Source: Solilutibacter silvestris (lineage in GTDB: Bacteria > Pseudomonadota > Gammaproteobacteria > Xanthomonadales > Xanthomonadaceae). Taken from it: a DNA stretch of 64,000 bases. Positions within the stretch are counted from its first letter, which is position 1; each line of letters begins with the position of its first letter. The position numbers and the translations under genes are program-made. Under the pieces are notes generated by a model. It saw only the letters and a list, made by a program, of their open reading frames with translations, did not search any database and was not told the origin of the DNA. Location of the stretch: the NCBI RefSeq assembly GCF_002895945.1, contig NZ_NPZB01000001.1, positions 1-64,000 of the forward strand, written 5' to 3'. Positions 24,160 to 34,576 of this stretch are shown in pieces.

Positions 24160-26436
24160 ATGGATGGTCTCGGATTCGGGCAACCTCGTGCGTTGCCGCC
24201 CCGCGTGCAGAACGCGATCTCGAAAGTCATGGCCGCATGTGCCGATGGGCTCGCCCATCCGGTGCGACAGGCGCTGGCCAGCCTGCGCGATGAAATGCCA
24301 TTGATGATCGGCAACCCGTCGTTAGCGACGCAGGACATCATCCTGTTCTCGCACTGCAAGCACCTGTCGATCAAATCAGGCGAAGTGCTGCCGGCGCTGC
24401 TGGAGCAGATCGAACACGAACTGGCGACCATCCGCGACCGCGAGCAAGGGCCGCAGCAGGTGGACTTGTGGTCTTCCTCCGCACACTGGACTCTGGCGGA
24501 CGCCGGGGAGAACGTCGCGCCGCCGCAGGCCGAAGGCATCGGCCAGGTGACGAACCAGTGCAAGTTGCCGCTGTACCTGCTTGGCCAACGCTTCGGCGTA
24601 CTGGCTGGCACGCCCGCCTTCGATGCCGACAGCATCCCGGTCGGTCCACGCCGGATGATCCAGGCCATCGATCGCGCATCGCACCATGTCTTCGGCGAGG
24701 GTTTCCCGCACCGCCTGCTGACGGAAGCGCTGGCGAACGCGCTGTTCCATGACTATCCGGCGCTGGTGGGCCGCATCAACAAGGAACTGGAAAGCGCCAG
24801 CATCCTGCCCGGGCTCACCTTCATTCCATCGCTGAAGCGCGCAACATCGTCGCGTGCGCCGACCGAAGCACATGGCGAAGCCGAACAGGCCGGATACGCG
24901 TCGGGCCAGTCGGCGACACCGGCCGTGCCTCATCGACAGGTCGCTGCCAACGCCGATGTTGGCTGGTTCGATCAACCCGAGGCACGCAGCGCGGACGCCC
25001 GCGAGCGTTTCGTCGGCGCAGTCTCGTCTCCCGGTTTCGCACATGCGCGCACCCTGCTGGCGAAGGCGAAAGGGCGCGGTCCGCAGCAGGCAAACGCTGG
25101 CGCATCGAACGCGGTGGCGCTGCCGCCGCACATCGTCGCCGAACTGCTCGACTCGCTGTCTTCGCGTGATGGCAATGGCCGCCAACTCGGCATCCGCCAC
25201 CTGCACGACGAGCTGAAGGCGCGCGCGAAATCGCTGCCCGGCGGCTCGGCGCAGCTGTCGCAGCAGCAGACCGATTCGATCGAACTGCTGGGCATGCTGT
25301 ATGAAACCCTGTTCCGCGAGATGCGCACGCAATCCGGCGCGCTCGACCTGCTCAAGCGCCTGCAGATCCCGTTGATGCGGATGGCGTTGTCGGGACAGGA
25401 ATTCTTCGAGTTGCCGACGCATCCCGGTCGCCAGATCATGAGCCGCGTGGCGGAATCGGGCGCCGCGATCGCCGGCGAGGCCGACAACGATCCGCAGTTC
25501 GACGCGGCGCTGACCCATGCGGTCAAGCGTGTGGAGGAGGAATACCGCGGCGATGGCACGGTGCTCGAACACATCCACGAGGAGCTCGCCGGCGCCCATC
25601 AGGCGCACGCGCAACGCAGCGAAGCCGCGGAGCGCCACCAGATCGAGGCGGCGCGCGGCCACGAACGCATCGCCGTCGCGCGCGAAGCGGCGAAGTCGCT
25701 GATCGACCAGAAGCTGGCCGGCATCACGCTGCGCCCGCAGATCGAACTGCTGATCCGCACCGCTTGGCAGGACGCACTCGCCTTCATCCGCATGCGCCAC
25801 GATGAACATTCCGATCTCTGGAAACGCCACGAACGCCTGAGCGGACGCATGCTCGAAATCGTCACCGCGGCGGACGCGGTACAGGACGTCGACCTGCAGG
25901 AATCGATCGGCGAAATCCTCAAGCGCACCGGGTATCACGCCGAAGAAGCGGGTGAAGTCGCGCATGTATTGAGTCGCAGCGCGGCCATGCCACGCACCGG
26001 GTCGCGGATGTCGATGACGGAACTGGTGACGATGATGCGGGCGCGACCGCGCTTCGGCGAATCGTCACAAGCGCAACAGTTGGCGGCGGAACTGCCACAA
26101 CCACGCAACACGCGCGAAGAGGAATGCTATCGCCACGTCTGCACCCTGCCATTCGGCTGCTGGCTGGATTTCACCATCAACCAGCAGGGCGACGTGCGCA
26201 GGCGCCGCCTGTCCTGGTACAGCCGGATCACCGGACATGCCTTGCTGGTGAATCGTCGCGGCGTACGCGTCGCCGACATGCAGCTGGATCAACTGGCGCG
26301 ATTGCTGGCATCGGGACAGATGCACGTCGCCCGCAAACACGAGATGAGCCTGCTCGACCGCGCCTGGACCACCACGCTCGGCACGCTTGAAAGCCTTGGC
26401 CGGCTCTTCTCCGGACAAATGCAGGCCGTGGCATGA
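24160..26436 (+). CDS. DUF1631 family protein
   Basis: The protein of about 758 residues is mostly helical and ends with the DUF1631 C-terminal block (CTLPFGCWLDFTI, RRLSWYSRITGHALLVNRRG). It has no signal peptide. A GTG at 24073 would start within hemW; ATG at 24160 has AAGGGAAG five bases upstream and is preferred. The function is unknown. It overlaps by four bases with a PilZ-domain gene, which suggests that it acts with a cyclic-di-GMP receptor. Confidence 0.8.
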   Translation: MDGLGFGQPRALPPRVQNAISKVMAACADGLAHPVRQALASLRDEMPLMIGNPSLATQDIILFSHCKHLSIKSGEVLPALLEQIEHELATIRDREQGPQQVDLWSSSAHWTLADAGENVAPPQAEGIGQVTNQCKLPLYLLGQRFGVLAGTPAFDADSIPVGPRRMIQAIDRASHHVFGEGFPHRLLTEALANALFHDYPALVGRINKELESASILPGLTFIPSLKRATSSRAPTEAHGEAEQAGYASGQSATPAVPHRQVAANADVGWFDQPEARSADARERFVGAVSSPGFAHARTLLAKAKGRGPQQANAGASNAVALPPHIVAELLDSLSSRDGNGRQLGIRHLHDELKARAKSLPGGSAQLSQQQTDSIELLGMLYETLFREMRTQSGALDLLKRLQIPLMRMALSGQEFFELPTHPGRQIMSRVAESGAAIAGEADNDPQFDAALTHAVKRVEEEYRGDGTVLEHIHEELAGAHQAHAQRSEAAERHQIEAARGHERIAVAREAAKSLIDQKLAGITLRPQIELLIRTAWQDALAFIRMRHDEHSDLWKRHERLSGRMLEIVTAADAVQDVDLQESIGEILKRTGYHAEEAGEVAHVLSRSAAMPRTGSRMSMTELVTMMRARPRFGESSQAQQLAAELPQPRNTREEECYRHVCTLPFGCWLDFTINQQGDVRRRRLSWYSRITGHALLVNRRGVRVADMQLDQLARLLASGQMHVARKHEMSLLDRAWTTTLGTLESLGRLFSGQMQAVA

Positions 26437-26828
26437 GCGTGGAAAACCGCTACACCGCGCGCCGCGACGTGCACGCGACGATCCCCGTGGTCGACGCCCT
26501 GACCGGCGCCATCGTCGGCCGCGTCGGCAACCTGTGCGCGACCGGCCTCCAGATCGTGCGCGGTGGCGGCACCGCCGCAGGCGGACTGCACACCGGCGCC
26601 CTCTACCAGTGGACGTTCGCCCTGCCCGGCGAGCTCGGCGGTGGCCAGATCGAATGCGGCGTCGAAGTGATGTGGAGCGGTCGCGATACCGCACAGGGCC
26701 GCGATCTGGTCGGCGCGCGCTTCATCCTGATCGATCCCGCCACCATGGAGCAGATCGCGGCCTGGTGCGGCGCGGGAGAACATGCTCCGGCGAGCGCCAA
26801 CCACGCGACGAACGCACACGCCCGCTGA
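26433..26828 (+). CDS. PilZ-domain protein
   Basis: The 131-residue protein begins RYTARRDVHATIPVVDALTG with an arginine pair, then VGNLCATGLQIV (matching the PilZ D/NxSxxG region, here N-L-C-A-T-G) and GVEVMW and VGARFILID strands. PilZ domains bind cyclic-di-GMP; the serine position is altered here, so binding is uncertain. It overlaps the DUF1631 gene (ATGA), so both are made together. Confidence 0.75.
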   Translation: MSVENRYTARRDVHATIPVVDALTGAIVGRVGNLCATGLQIVRGGGTAAGGLHTGALYQWTFALPGELGGGQIECGVEVMWSGRDTAQGRDLVGARFILIDPATMEQIAAWCGAGEHAPASANHATNAHAR

Positions 26829-26886
26829 ACACGCCCGCCGAATCTGCGTTGGGCGACAATGGGGCCGTCTCCGCCAGGATCCGACC

Positions 26887-28212
26887 ATGTCCGAGCCGTC
26901 CCTTGCTGGCCTCTACGCCGACCATCTCGACACCGTCAAACGCCACGCCGACGCTGCGTTGCAGCGCGGTGGCCACGACCAGTTGGTGGTCCCCAGCGGC
27001 ACCCTGCACTACCAAGTATTCGATGATCGCGACTATCCCTACGCGGTGAATCCGCAGTTCAAGCATTGGCTGCCGGTCACGCGCGCGCCGGGCAGCTGGC
27101 TGGTCTATACGCCGGGACAGAAGCCAAAACTGATCTTCCTGCAACCGCGCGATTACTGGCACGTGGTGCCGCAGGCGCCAAGCGGCTACTGGGTCGATCA
27201 TTTCGACATCATCACCATCCGCACGCCGGACGAAGCGAAACAGCATCTGTCGGCGACCGCACGTGCGGCCATCCTCGGCGAAGCGCAGAGCGCGCTCGGC
27301 AACACCTTCGTCCCCAACAATCCCGCGGACGTGGTGCAGTACCTGGAGTACCACCGCGGCTACAAGACCGCATATGAAATCGCGATGATGTGCGAGGCCA
27401 CCCGCCGCGGCGTGCGCGGCCATCGTGCGGCGGAACGCGCCTTCCGCGCCGGCGCCAGCGAATTCGGCATCCACCTTTCCTATTGCCAGGCCGCCGGCCA
27501 GGATGCGCTCGAACTGCCGTACCAGAACATCGTGGCGTTGAACGAGCACGGCGCGGTGCTGCACTACACCGGGCTCGATCGCGTGCCGCCCAAGCCGTAT
27601 CGCAGTTTGTTGATCGATGCCGGTGCCAGCCACGCCGGTTACGCCTGCGACATCACCCGCACGTATTCGGCGCAGCACGACGATTTCGCGGCGATGATCG
27701 AACGCGTCGATGCCGCCCAGCAAGCGATGTGCGCGCAGGTGCGCCCGGGCGTCGATTACCGCCAGATCCACCTCGATGCGCATCTTGCGTTGTCGGGCGT
27801 GCTCAAGGACTTCGGCGTGATCACGGTGTCGCCCGAGGAAGCGGTGGCGAGCGGCGTCAGCAACGCCTTCTTCCCGCACGGCATCGGCCACGGCATCGGC
27901 CTGCAGGTGCATGATGTCGCCGGTTTCGCCGAAAGCGACCGCGGTGGCACCCTGCCCAAGCCAGACGGTCATCCCTATCTGCGCCTGACGCGCCCGCTGG
28001 CGGCGGGCATGGTGGTGACGATCGAGCCCGGCCTCTATTTCATCGACATGCTGCTGGACGAACTGAAAGCGAAGGGCCTGGAACGCAGCGTCGACTGGAA
28101 CGCGGTGGAACGCTTCAAGCCGTATGGCGGCATCCGCATCGAGGACGACGTCGCCTGCACCAATGATGCCCCGATCAATCTGACCCGCGAGGTCTGGAAG
28201 GAGATCGCATGA
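26887..28212 (+). CDS. pepQ: Xaa-Pro dipeptidase PepQ
   Basis: From ATG 26887 (MSEPSLAGLYADHL) the protein has 441 residues, the PepQ length. It carries the creatinase/M24 metal ligands: LIDAGASHAGYACDITRTY (two Asp), FFPHGIGHGIGLQVHD (His), TIEPGLYF (Glu) and GGIRIEDDV (Glu). It cleaves dipeptides ending in proline in the cytoplasm. The stop overlaps the next gene by four bases. Confidence 0.94.
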   Translation: MSEPSLAGLYADHLDTVKRHADAALQRGGHDQLVVPSGTLHYQVFDDRDYPYAVNPQFKHWLPVTRAPGSWLVYTPGQKPKLIFLQPRDYWHVVPQAPSGYWVDHFDIITIRTPDEAKQHLSATARAAILGEAQSALGNTFVPNNPADVVQYLEYHRGYKTAYEIAMMCEATRRGVRGHRAAERAFRAGASEFGIHLSYCQAAGQDALELPYQNIVALNEHGAVLHYTGLDRVPPKPYRSLLIDAGASHAGYACDITRTYSAQHDDFAAMIERVDAAQQAMCAQVRPGVDYRQIHLDAHLALSGVLKDFGVITVSPEEAVASGVSNAFFPHGIGHGIGLQVHDVAGFAESDRGGTLPKPDGHPYLRLTRPLAAGMVVTIEPGLYFIDMLLDELKAKGLERSVDWNAVERFKPYGGIRIEDDVACTNDAPINLTREVWKEIA

Positions 28213-28643
28213 ACAAGATTCCATTGATGATGATGGCGCTGTCGGCGCTGGCGCTGTCCGCCTGCAAGCAACAGCCGGCCCCGGTCGACCCGGTCGCGAA
28301 CGATGGCTGCCTGCACTATTCGCCGGCGCAGAGCGTCCTGGTCGGCAAGGCCTATACCAAGGACGTCACCGCGCCCGGCAAGATGACGCGCAAGGCGCTG
28401 CTGTTGAAGCTGGATGCGCCGACCTGCGTGTCACCGCTGGCGAGCAGCCACGCCGACTTCAAGCGCGTCGACAGCATCCAGGACATCGAACTGGTGGCAC
28501 AAAGCGACATCGTCGACGTGTTCAAGCTCGACGGTTATCGCGTGCGCGCCAAGGGGGCACTCGCCACCGAACAGGGCGATGGTGCGGCGGCGCCGGTCGG
28601 CCTGACGTTGCTGACGATCGGGCCAGCGGATCCGAACCAGTAG
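28209..28643 (+). CDS. Small lipoprotein, unknown role
   Basis: A 144-residue protein with a lipoprotein signal (MNKIPLMMMALSALALSAC, lipobox LSAC). The mature part contains VLVGKAYTKDVTAPGK and ALLLKLDAPTCVS, which resembles a DUF4431-type OB-like domain, plus four cysteines. It is likely in the cell envelope. It follows pepQ with an ATGA overlap but probably works independently. Confidence 0.7.
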   Translation: MNKIPLMMMALSALALSACKQQPAPVDPVANDGCLHYSPAQSVLVGKAYTKDVTAPGKMTRKALLLKLDAPTCVSPLASSHADFKRVDSIQDIELVAQSDIVDVFKLDGYRVRAKGALATEQGDGAAAPVGLTLLTIGPADPNQ

Positions 28644-28655
28644 GGACGAGCCCGA

Positions 28656-29573
28656 TCAATCCGGCTGCGTGACTTTGTTCGCGGCCGCGGCGCTCGTGCG
28701 CAGCAAACCTTCTCCTGCAAAGAGCGCCAGCGCGACCCAGATCAGTACGAACCCGATCAGGCGAGCGCTGTCGAAGGCTTCGTGGAAGACGAACACACCG
28801 AGCAGGAACTGCAGGGTCGGGGCGATGTACTGCATCAAACCGATGCTGGTCAACGACACCCGCCGCACCGCATAGGCGAAGCCGACCAGCGGCAGCGCAG
28901 TGACGATGCCGGACACCACCAACAGACCGCAGATCCAGGCGCCCTGGTCGAAGCCACTGCCGCCATGGCCGGTCTGCCAGGCCAGCATGAACAGCGCCGG
29001 CAGCAACAGATAGGCGCCTTCCACGCCCAGGCCGGTCACCGAATCCACCGCTGCCAGCTTGCGGATCAACCCGTACAACGCGAATGAAACAGCCAGTGCC
29101 AGCGCGATCCAAGGCAGGCGCCCGTAATCGAACGTCAGCCACAGCACGCCCGCGCCGGCAATCGCCACCGACAGCCATTGCAGCGGGCGCAGTCGCTCGC
29201 GCAGGAAGACGACGCCGATCAACACGTTGAGCAACGGGTTGATGAAATAGCCCAACGCGGTTTCCACCACGTGGCCGGCGTTCACCGCCCAGATGTACAG
29301 ACCCCAGTTGAACGCGATCAACGCGCCACTGGTGGCCAGCATCACCCGCAGTCGCGGCTGCACCAGCACGTTGCGCAGCCAGCCACGGCCATCGCGCCAG
29401 ATCAGGAATGCACCGACGAACAATGCGCTCCAGACGATGCGCTGGAGGACGATGGCCAGCGATGGCACCGACTTCAACGCATGCCAGTACAGCGGCATCA
29501 CGCCCCACAGCACGAAGCTGGCAGCGGCCATCCACGTGCCGCGCGATACTTCGCGATCAGCGTTGTCGTTCAT
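28656..29573 (-). CDS. rarD: EamA/RarD-type transporter
   Basis: The 305-residue protein has ten hydrophobic segments and the RarD start GTWMAAASFVLWGVMPLYWHALKSVPSLAIVLQRIVWS (first part), with FNWGLYIWAVNAGHVVETALGYFINPL typical of RarD. RarD proteins are inner-membrane permeases of unknown substrate. It converges with the lipoprotein gene and overlaps the upstream transporter gene by four bases. Confidence 0.9.
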   Translation of the reverse strand: MNDNADREVSRGTWMAAASFVLWGVMPLYWHALKSVPSLAIVLQRIVWSALFVGAFLIWRDGRGWLRNVLVQPRLRVMLATSGALIAFNWGLYIWAVNAGHVVETALGYFINPLLNVLIGVVFLRERLRPLQWLSVAIAGAGVLWLTFDYGRLPWIALALAVSFALYGLIRKLAAVDSVTGLGVEGAYLLLPALFMLAWQTGHGGSGFDQGAWICGLLVVSGIVTALPLVGFAYAVRRVSLTSIGLMQYIAPTLQFLLGVFVFHEAFDSARLIGFVLIWVALALFAGEGLLRTSAAAANKVTQPD

Positions 29574-30481
29574 CGCTTCGCCTGTGTGGACTTGCTACGA
29601 GCGGCTTTGCCCAGCGTCATCGCCAGCACGGCCAGCACGATGATCGCCATCGGGATCAGGTCGCCGGCACTGAAGCGCTCGTGCACCAGCAGCGCGCCCA
29701 GCACCACCGCGATGACCGGATTGACATAGGCATAACTGCCCGCCAATGCCGGACGTACGTGGTGCAGCAACCAGACATAGGCGCTGAAGCCGATCAGCGA
29801 TCCCATCACCACCAGATACGCCGCGGCGGCGATCGCATGGTGCGTCGGCATCGGCATGCGCTCGCCGCGCACGAGCGCGACCACGCTCATCGCCACGCCT
29901 GCACACAGCATTTGCGCGGCCGAGGTCATGAACGGCGACGGCAGGTCGCGGCCGCGACTCCAGATCGATCCGAACGACCACGCCAGTGGCGCGATCAGCA
30001 ACGCGATCAATCCCGCCGGCGACGCGCGCAGGCTGCTGCCGGCGTTCAACCAGATCACGCCGATGAAACCGATCATCACCCCGATCCATTCCAGCCGCGT
30101 CGCACGATCGCCCTTCATCCATGCGAACAACGCGATCCAGATCGGCGCCGACGCCACCGCGACCGCCGCAAGGCCCGACGACACGCTCTGTTCCGCATAG
30201 TTGACGAAGCCGTTGCCGAACAACAGCAACAGCAGGCCCATCACCGCCGAATTCGCCCACTGTTTGCGCGTCGGCGTCGCTTCGCCGCGCCAGCGCAGGA
30301 AGACGAACATGATGCTGCCGGCGATCAGGAAGCGGATGGCGCCGAGCCAGAACGGCGTGAAGCCACCCTCCAGCGCCAGCTTGATCGCCAGATACGTCGA
30401 ACCCCAGATGACGTAGACCGCCGCCAACGCGAGAACGACCGCAGTTCGGCTGGGTGGATGTGCAGTTGGATGGGTACTCAT
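29570..30481 (-). CDS. yedA: EamA-family exporter, YedA-like
   Basis: The 303-residue protein shows ten membrane segments in two EamA repeats, beginning VVLALAAVYVIWGSTYLAIKLALE and FTPFWLGAIRFLIAG, the YedA pattern. It probably exports amino acids or metabolites; the substrate is unknown. It overlaps rarD, so two paralogous permeases form one operon. Confidence 0.88.
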   Translation of the reverse strand: MSTHPTAHPPSRTAVVLALAAVYVIWGSTYLAIKLALEGGFTPFWLGAIRFLIAGSIMFVFLRWRGEATPTRKQWANSAVMGLLLLLFGNGFVNYAEQSVSSGLAAVAVASAPIWIALFAWMKGDRATRLEWIGVMIGFIGVIWLNAGSSLRASPAGLIALLIAPLAWSFGSIWSRGRDLPSPFMTSAAQMLCAGVAMSVVALVRGERMPMPTHHAIAAAAYLVVMGSLIGFSAYVWLLHHVRPALAGSYAYVNPVIAVVLGALLVHERFSAGDLIPMAIIVLAVLAMTLGKAARSKSTQAKR

Positions 30482-30499
30482 GACTGCACAAGGCTAACG

Positions 30500-30519
30500 T
30501 GGCGACCCGAAGGTCGCCA
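30500..30519 (-). repeat. Stem-loop TGGCGACC/GGTCGCCA with TTCG loop
   Basis: Perfect 8-base stem in the 61-base gap between prc and yedA. On the minus strand the loop is TTCG, which gives a very stable hairpin, but no T-run follows, so termination is unproven. It may protect or attenuate the prc transcript. Confidence 0.45.
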
Positions 30520-30542
30520 GAATTTTCTTGCGGTCGAATCGA

Positions 30543-32735
30543 TCAGCGCACCCAGGTCACCGCATTGCCCGATTGCGGCAACACTTGGCTGGCGAGGCGC
30601 GAATCGTGCGCGAGCAGGCCCATCGCGTCGGTAAGAATCGCGGCCGATTCGCGCAACAGCGGATCGGGACGATTCTCGGCCAGCTTCTCGCGCGCGGCTT
30701 CCTTGGCGATGTCGCGTTCGCTGCCCGCCAAACCGTCGTCGGTGGCGTCATCGGCCAGCGGATCGAGCGGCAAGCCAAGACGCTTGCGTTCGGCCTGGCG
30801 TGTTTTCAGCTTGGTCTCGTTCTTCTCGCGTTCGGCGCGGCGCTCGCCCTCGTTCATCGAGAGATAGTGCTTGGCCTTCAGCGCCTTGAACTCGGCGAGA
30901 TCTTCCAGCAACCACTGGTATTCGCGATCGCTCTTGATGCGCGCCTCGTGGCTGGCATCGAGCTGCGGCAGGATCGATCCGAACACGCCGTATTGCTGGT
31001 GCGGCGCAGCCGGGATGCTTGACCACGGCAGCGCGTTGTCGTACATGCTTTCGCCGAAGTTGCTGGCATCCACCGTCACCGGGAAATGGATGTCCGGTTC
31101 GACACCCTTGTTCTGCGTGCTCGAACCCGACGGCCGGAAGAACTGCGCGATCGTCATCTTGACCTGGCCGAACTGGGTCTTTCGCGTGCTGGGGAAGCGA
31201 TCGAGATCGACCAGGTTCTGCACCGTGCCCTTGCCGAAGGTGGTTTCGCCGATGATCAAGCCACGACCGTAATCCTGGATCGCGCCGGCCACGATCTCCG
31301 ATGCCGACGCGGTGCCGCGATTGACCAGCACCGCGAGCGGGCCCGCCCAGGTGACGCCGGCATCATCATCGCCATCCACTTCGACGCGGCCACCCGACTG
31401 GCGGATCTGCACCACCGGGCCGGTATCGACGAACAGGCCGGTGATGCGCACCGCCTCGCCCAGCGAACCACCACCGTTGTTGCGCATGTCCAGCACCACG
31501 CCATCGACGTTCTGCGCCTTGAAGCCGGTGAGCAGGCGGGCGACGTCGCGCGATGCCGAAGCGTAGTCATTGCCGCTGCGACGCGCGCTGAAATCCTCGT
31601 AGAAACTCGGCAGCTTGATCACGCCGACCTTGCGCGCCGGCATGCCATTGGCGGCCGGCAGGTTGATGACTTCGCCCTTGGCGGCATCTTCGGTGAGCTT
31701 GACGATATCGCGCGTCAGCGCGATCACCCGCGGCTTGCTGTCGACCGGCGCGTTCGGCGGCACGATGCCGAGGCGCACGCGCGTGCCCTTGGCGCCACGG
31801 ATCTTCTCGACCACATCGTCGATGCGCCAGCCGATCACGTCTTCCATCGCGCCGGAAGCGCCCTGCCCGACCGCGACGACGCGATCACCGGGCCGCAGCA
31901 GTTTGCTGATCGCCGCCGGGCCGCCCGGCACCAGTTCGCGCACGATGACGACATCATCCTGCTTCTGCAGTTGCGCACCGATGCCCTGCAACGACAGCGA
32001 CATCTGCTGGTTGAAGCGTTCGGCCGCGCGCGGGTTGAAATAATCTGTATGCGGATCGGTGGCGTTGGTGTAGGCGTTCATCGTCAACTGGAACACGTCT
32101 TCCGAGTCCAGCTCGTCGACATTCTTGATCGCGTTGGCGTAGCGCTTGTCGAGGGTCTTGCGGATGTCGTCGGGCTGCTTGCCCGCCAGCTTCAGGCGCA
32201 GCCAGTCGTTGCGCACCGATTGCTTCCACAGCTGGTCGAGCGTGGCCTTGTCGGCCCACGCCGCTTTCTCGCGATCGTATTCGAAGCGATCGTTGCCGGT
32301 GAACGTGAAGATGTCCTGGTTGAGCAGCGCGCGCTGCGCCGCGATGCGTTCACGCGCATGCTTGCGATAGGTCTCGAAGATCGCGAACGGCACCTTCATG
32401 TCGCCATTGCTGAACGCCGCATCGAAGCCGGCGCGTTGCGCTTCGAATCCCGCCACTTCGTCAGCGGTGAAATACATCTTGTTGCCGTCGAGCGCGTCGA
32501 AATACTTCTTGAAGATTTCCTTCGAGAGGGCATCGTTGAGCGGCTGCGCACGATAGGCGTAGCGGCTGTTCGACAACAGGCCGTAGACCAGTCGCGCGGT
32601 GACCGTCTGGTCGGCGTTCTGGGCCAGCGGGCCGTGTGCCGCCGCTGCGGTTGGCGGATGCCGGGTGACCACCGCCGCGCCCAGCGCGAGCGGAATCGCC
32701 AAAGCCAGGGCCAGCACTGCACTGCGTCGCTTCAT
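30543..32735 (-). CDS. prc: Tail-specific (carboxy-terminal) protease Prc
   Basis: The 730-residue protein has a signal peptide (MKRRSAVLALALAIPLALGA), an N-terminal helical domain, a PDZ domain (LVPGGPAAISKLLRPGDRVVAVGQG) and the S41 peptidase core with VLDMRNNGGGSLGEA, the serine in RGTASASEIVAGAIQDYGR and lysine in TTFGKGTVQ. Prc trims periplasmic proteins, including cell-wall enzymes. Length and order are typical. It lies downstream of the lipoate genes but has a separate 122-base upstream gap. Confidence 0.94.
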   Translation of the reverse strand: MKRRSAVLALALAIPLALGAAVVTRHPPTAAAAHGPLAQNADQTVTARLVYGLLSNSRYAYRAQPLNDALSKEIFKKYFDALDGNKMYFTADEVAGFEAQRAGFDAAFSNGDMKVPFAIFETYRKHARERIAAQRALLNQDIFTFTGNDRFEYDREKAAWADKATLDQLWKQSVRNDWLRLKLAGKQPDDIRKTLDKRYANAIKNVDELDSEDVFQLTMNAYTNATDPHTDYFNPRAAERFNQQMSLSLQGIGAQLQKQDDVVIVRELVPGGPAAISKLLRPGDRVVAVGQGASGAMEDVIGWRIDDVVEKIRGAKGTRVRLGIVPPNAPVDSKPRVIALTRDIVKLTEDAAKGEVINLPAANGMPARKVGVIKLPSFYEDFSARRSGNDYASASRDVARLLTGFKAQNVDGVVLDMRNNGGGSLGEAVRITGLFVDTGPVVQIRQSGGRVEVDGDDDAGVTWAGPLAVLVNRGTASASEIVAGAIQDYGRGLIIGETTFGKGTVQNLVDLDRFPSTRKTQFGQVKMTIAQFFRPSGSSTQNKGVEPDIHFPVTVDASNFGESMYDNALPWSSIPAAPHQQYGVFGSILPQLDASHEARIKSDREYQWLLEDLAEFKALKAKHYLSMNEGERRAEREKNETKLKTRQAERKRLGLPLDPLADDATDDGLAGSERDIAKEAAREKLAENRPDPLLRESAAILTDAMGLLAHDSRLASQVLPQSGNAVTWVR

Positions 32736-32856
32736 GGAATCCTCGAGAATCTGTATTGATGCTTGGACACGCCGGATGCGTGAACGTTCACTCTGCCATA
32801 TTCAGGGTGCCGGGCGCGCGACGCCAGCGCCATAAGTACTGGCCGGAAACGCCCGT

Positions 32857-33882
32857 TCAGCCAGCGTGGCGGCCGGCTTCGGCGGCCTGGCGATCGGCGT
32901 GGTAGCTGGAGCGCACCATCGGCCCGGAGGCGACGTGCTCGAAGCCCAGCGCCATGCCGTAGTCCTCGAATGCCTTGAACTCCTCGGGCGTCCAGTAGCG
33001 CAGTACCGGATGATGCGCCGGTGACGGCTGCAGGTACTGGCCGATGGTGATCATGTCGACGTCGTGCGCACGCAGATCGCGCAGGGTGGCTTCGACCTGT
33101 TCCTGCGTCTCGCCGAGGCCGAGCATGATTCCCGACTTGGTGGCGACCTCCGGATGCTGCGCCTTGAAGCGCTTGAGCAATTCCAGCGACCACGCGTAGT
33201 CGGCGCCCGGACGCACGTTGCGATAGAGATCGGGCACGGTTTCGATGTTGTGGTTGAACACGTCCGGCGGATCCTGCGCCAGAATCTCGAGCGCGCGCTC
33301 CATGCGGCCCTTGCCGCGGAAATCGGGCGTCAGGATTTCGATGCGGATACCCGGCGCCGCCGCACGCGTTTCGCGGATGCAGTCGACGAAGTGCTGGGCG
33401 CCGCCATCGCGGAGATCGTCGCGATCGACACTGGTGATGACGACGTACTTCAAGCCCATGTCCGCGACCGTGGTGGCGAGGCGACGCGGCTCATCGAGAT
33501 CGAGCGGCTTGGGGCGGCCATGCGCGACATCGCAGAAACTGCAACGGCGCGTGCACACCTCGCCCATGATCATGAAGGTCGCGGTGCCGTGGCTGAAACA
33601 TTCGTGGATGTTCGGGCAGCTGGCGTCCTCGCACACGGTGACGAGGCGGTTCTCGCGCAGTTTCGACTTGAGTTGCTGCACGGCGTTGCCGGCCGGCAAG
33701 CGCACGCGGATCCATGCCGGCTTGCGCAACACCGGGGCATCCTGGAACTGCACCGGGGAACGGCCGATCTTGTGGCCGGCAAGCTGCTTGGCGCCCGGCT
33801 CCAAAACCCCATGGCCGAGCGTGCCGCCTTCGACGACGGCCAGCGGGATGCTGCGGGATTCGGTACTGCGCGGTTCGCTCAT
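32857..33882 (-). CDS. lipA: Lipoyl synthase
   Basis: From ATG 33882 the 341-residue enzyme has both iron-sulfur sites: [12 protein letters not shown] (auxiliary cluster) and [10 protein letters not shown] (radical SAM). It inserts two sulfurs into octanoyl groups on lipoate-dependent enzymes. It follows lipB by seven bases. The open frame further upstream overlaps lipB and is not coding. Confidence 0.96.
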   Translation of the reverse strand: MSEPRSTESRSIPLAVVEGGTLGHGVLEPGAKQLAGHKIGRSPVQFQDAPVLRKPAWIRVRLPAGNAVQQLKSKLRENRLVTVCEDASCPNIHECFSHGTATFMIMGEVCTRRCSFCDVAHGRPKPLDLDEPRRLATTVADMGLKYVVITSVDRDDLRDGGAQHFVDCIRETRAAAPGIRIEILTPDFRGKGRMERALEILAQDPPDVFNHNIETVPDLYRNVRPGADYAWSLELLKRFKAQHPEVATKSGIMLGLGETQEQVEATLRDLRAHDVDMITIGQYLQPSPAHHPVLRYWTPEEFKAFEDYGMALGFEHVASGPMVRSSYHADRQAAEAGRHAG

Positions 33883-33889
33883 GTCGCCA

Positions 33890-34549
33890 TTATCGCGCAG
33901 CCAGCTGCGGCGGCGCATCCGGCTGCATCCGCAGCCCGAATTGGCGGGCGAGTTCCGCCACCAGCACCGGCTTGACCGCGGCCATGCCGCCTGGTCCGCC
34001 AAGATCGTCCAGCGCCACCACCTGCAGACCGGCATAACCGCAGGGATTGATGCGCGCGAACGGCGGCGTGCTCTCCCCGGTGATGTTGAAGGCCAGTCCG
34101 TGGAAGGTGCAGCCACGACGCACGCGGATGCCGAGCGCAGCGATCTTGGCGTCATTGACGTAGACGCCGGGCGCGCCATCGCGGCGCAGGCCAAGGATGT
34201 TCCATTCGCCCAAGGTGTCGATGATCGCTTGTTCAATGCGATGCACGTACTCGCGCACGCCGATGCCGAGGCGCTTCAGGTCGAGCAGCGGATAGGCGAC
34301 GATCTGGCCGGGACCGTGATAGGTCACCTGGCCGCCACGATCGACCGGAATCACCGGAATGTCGCCGGGCGCCAGCACGTGTTCGGGCTTGCCGGCCTGG
34401 CCGAGGGTGAACACCGGATCGTGTTCGACCAGCCACAACTCATCAGTCGTGTCGGCATCGCGCGCATCGGTGAATGCCTGCATCGCGTGCCACACCGGCT
34501 CATACGTCTGGCGACCGAGATCACGGACGATGCAATCCCGACTGTTCAT
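33890..34549 (-). CDS. lipB: Octanoyltransferase LipB
   Basis: The 219-residue protein has [19 protein letters not shown], the lysine in [11 protein letters not shown] and the active cysteine in [11 protein letters not shown]. It moves octanoyl from ACP to lipoyl domains, the step before LipA. It sits between the DUF493 gene and lipA, a conserved trio. Confidence 0.96.
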   Translation of the reverse strand: MNSRDCIVRDLGRQTYEPVWHAMQAFTDARDADTTDELWLVEHDPVFTLGQAGKPEHVLAPGDIPVIPVDRGGQVTYHGPGQIVAYPLLDLKRLGIGVREYVHRIEQAIIDTLGEWNILGLRRDGAPGVYVNDAKIAALGIRVRRGCTFHGLAFNITGESTPPFARINPCGYAGLQVVALDDLGGPGGMAAVKPVLVAELARQFGLRMQPDAPPQLAAR

Positions 34550-34576
34550 TGCGCAGTGTTCATCGCGAAACGGACG

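Noticed and set aside
30500-30519. Terminator for prc or yedA
   Set aside because: The stem is strong but lacks a T-run in the direction of transcription.
31086-32759. Plus-strand 557-codon frame
   Set aside because: Antisense to prc, whose catalytic motifs are intact.
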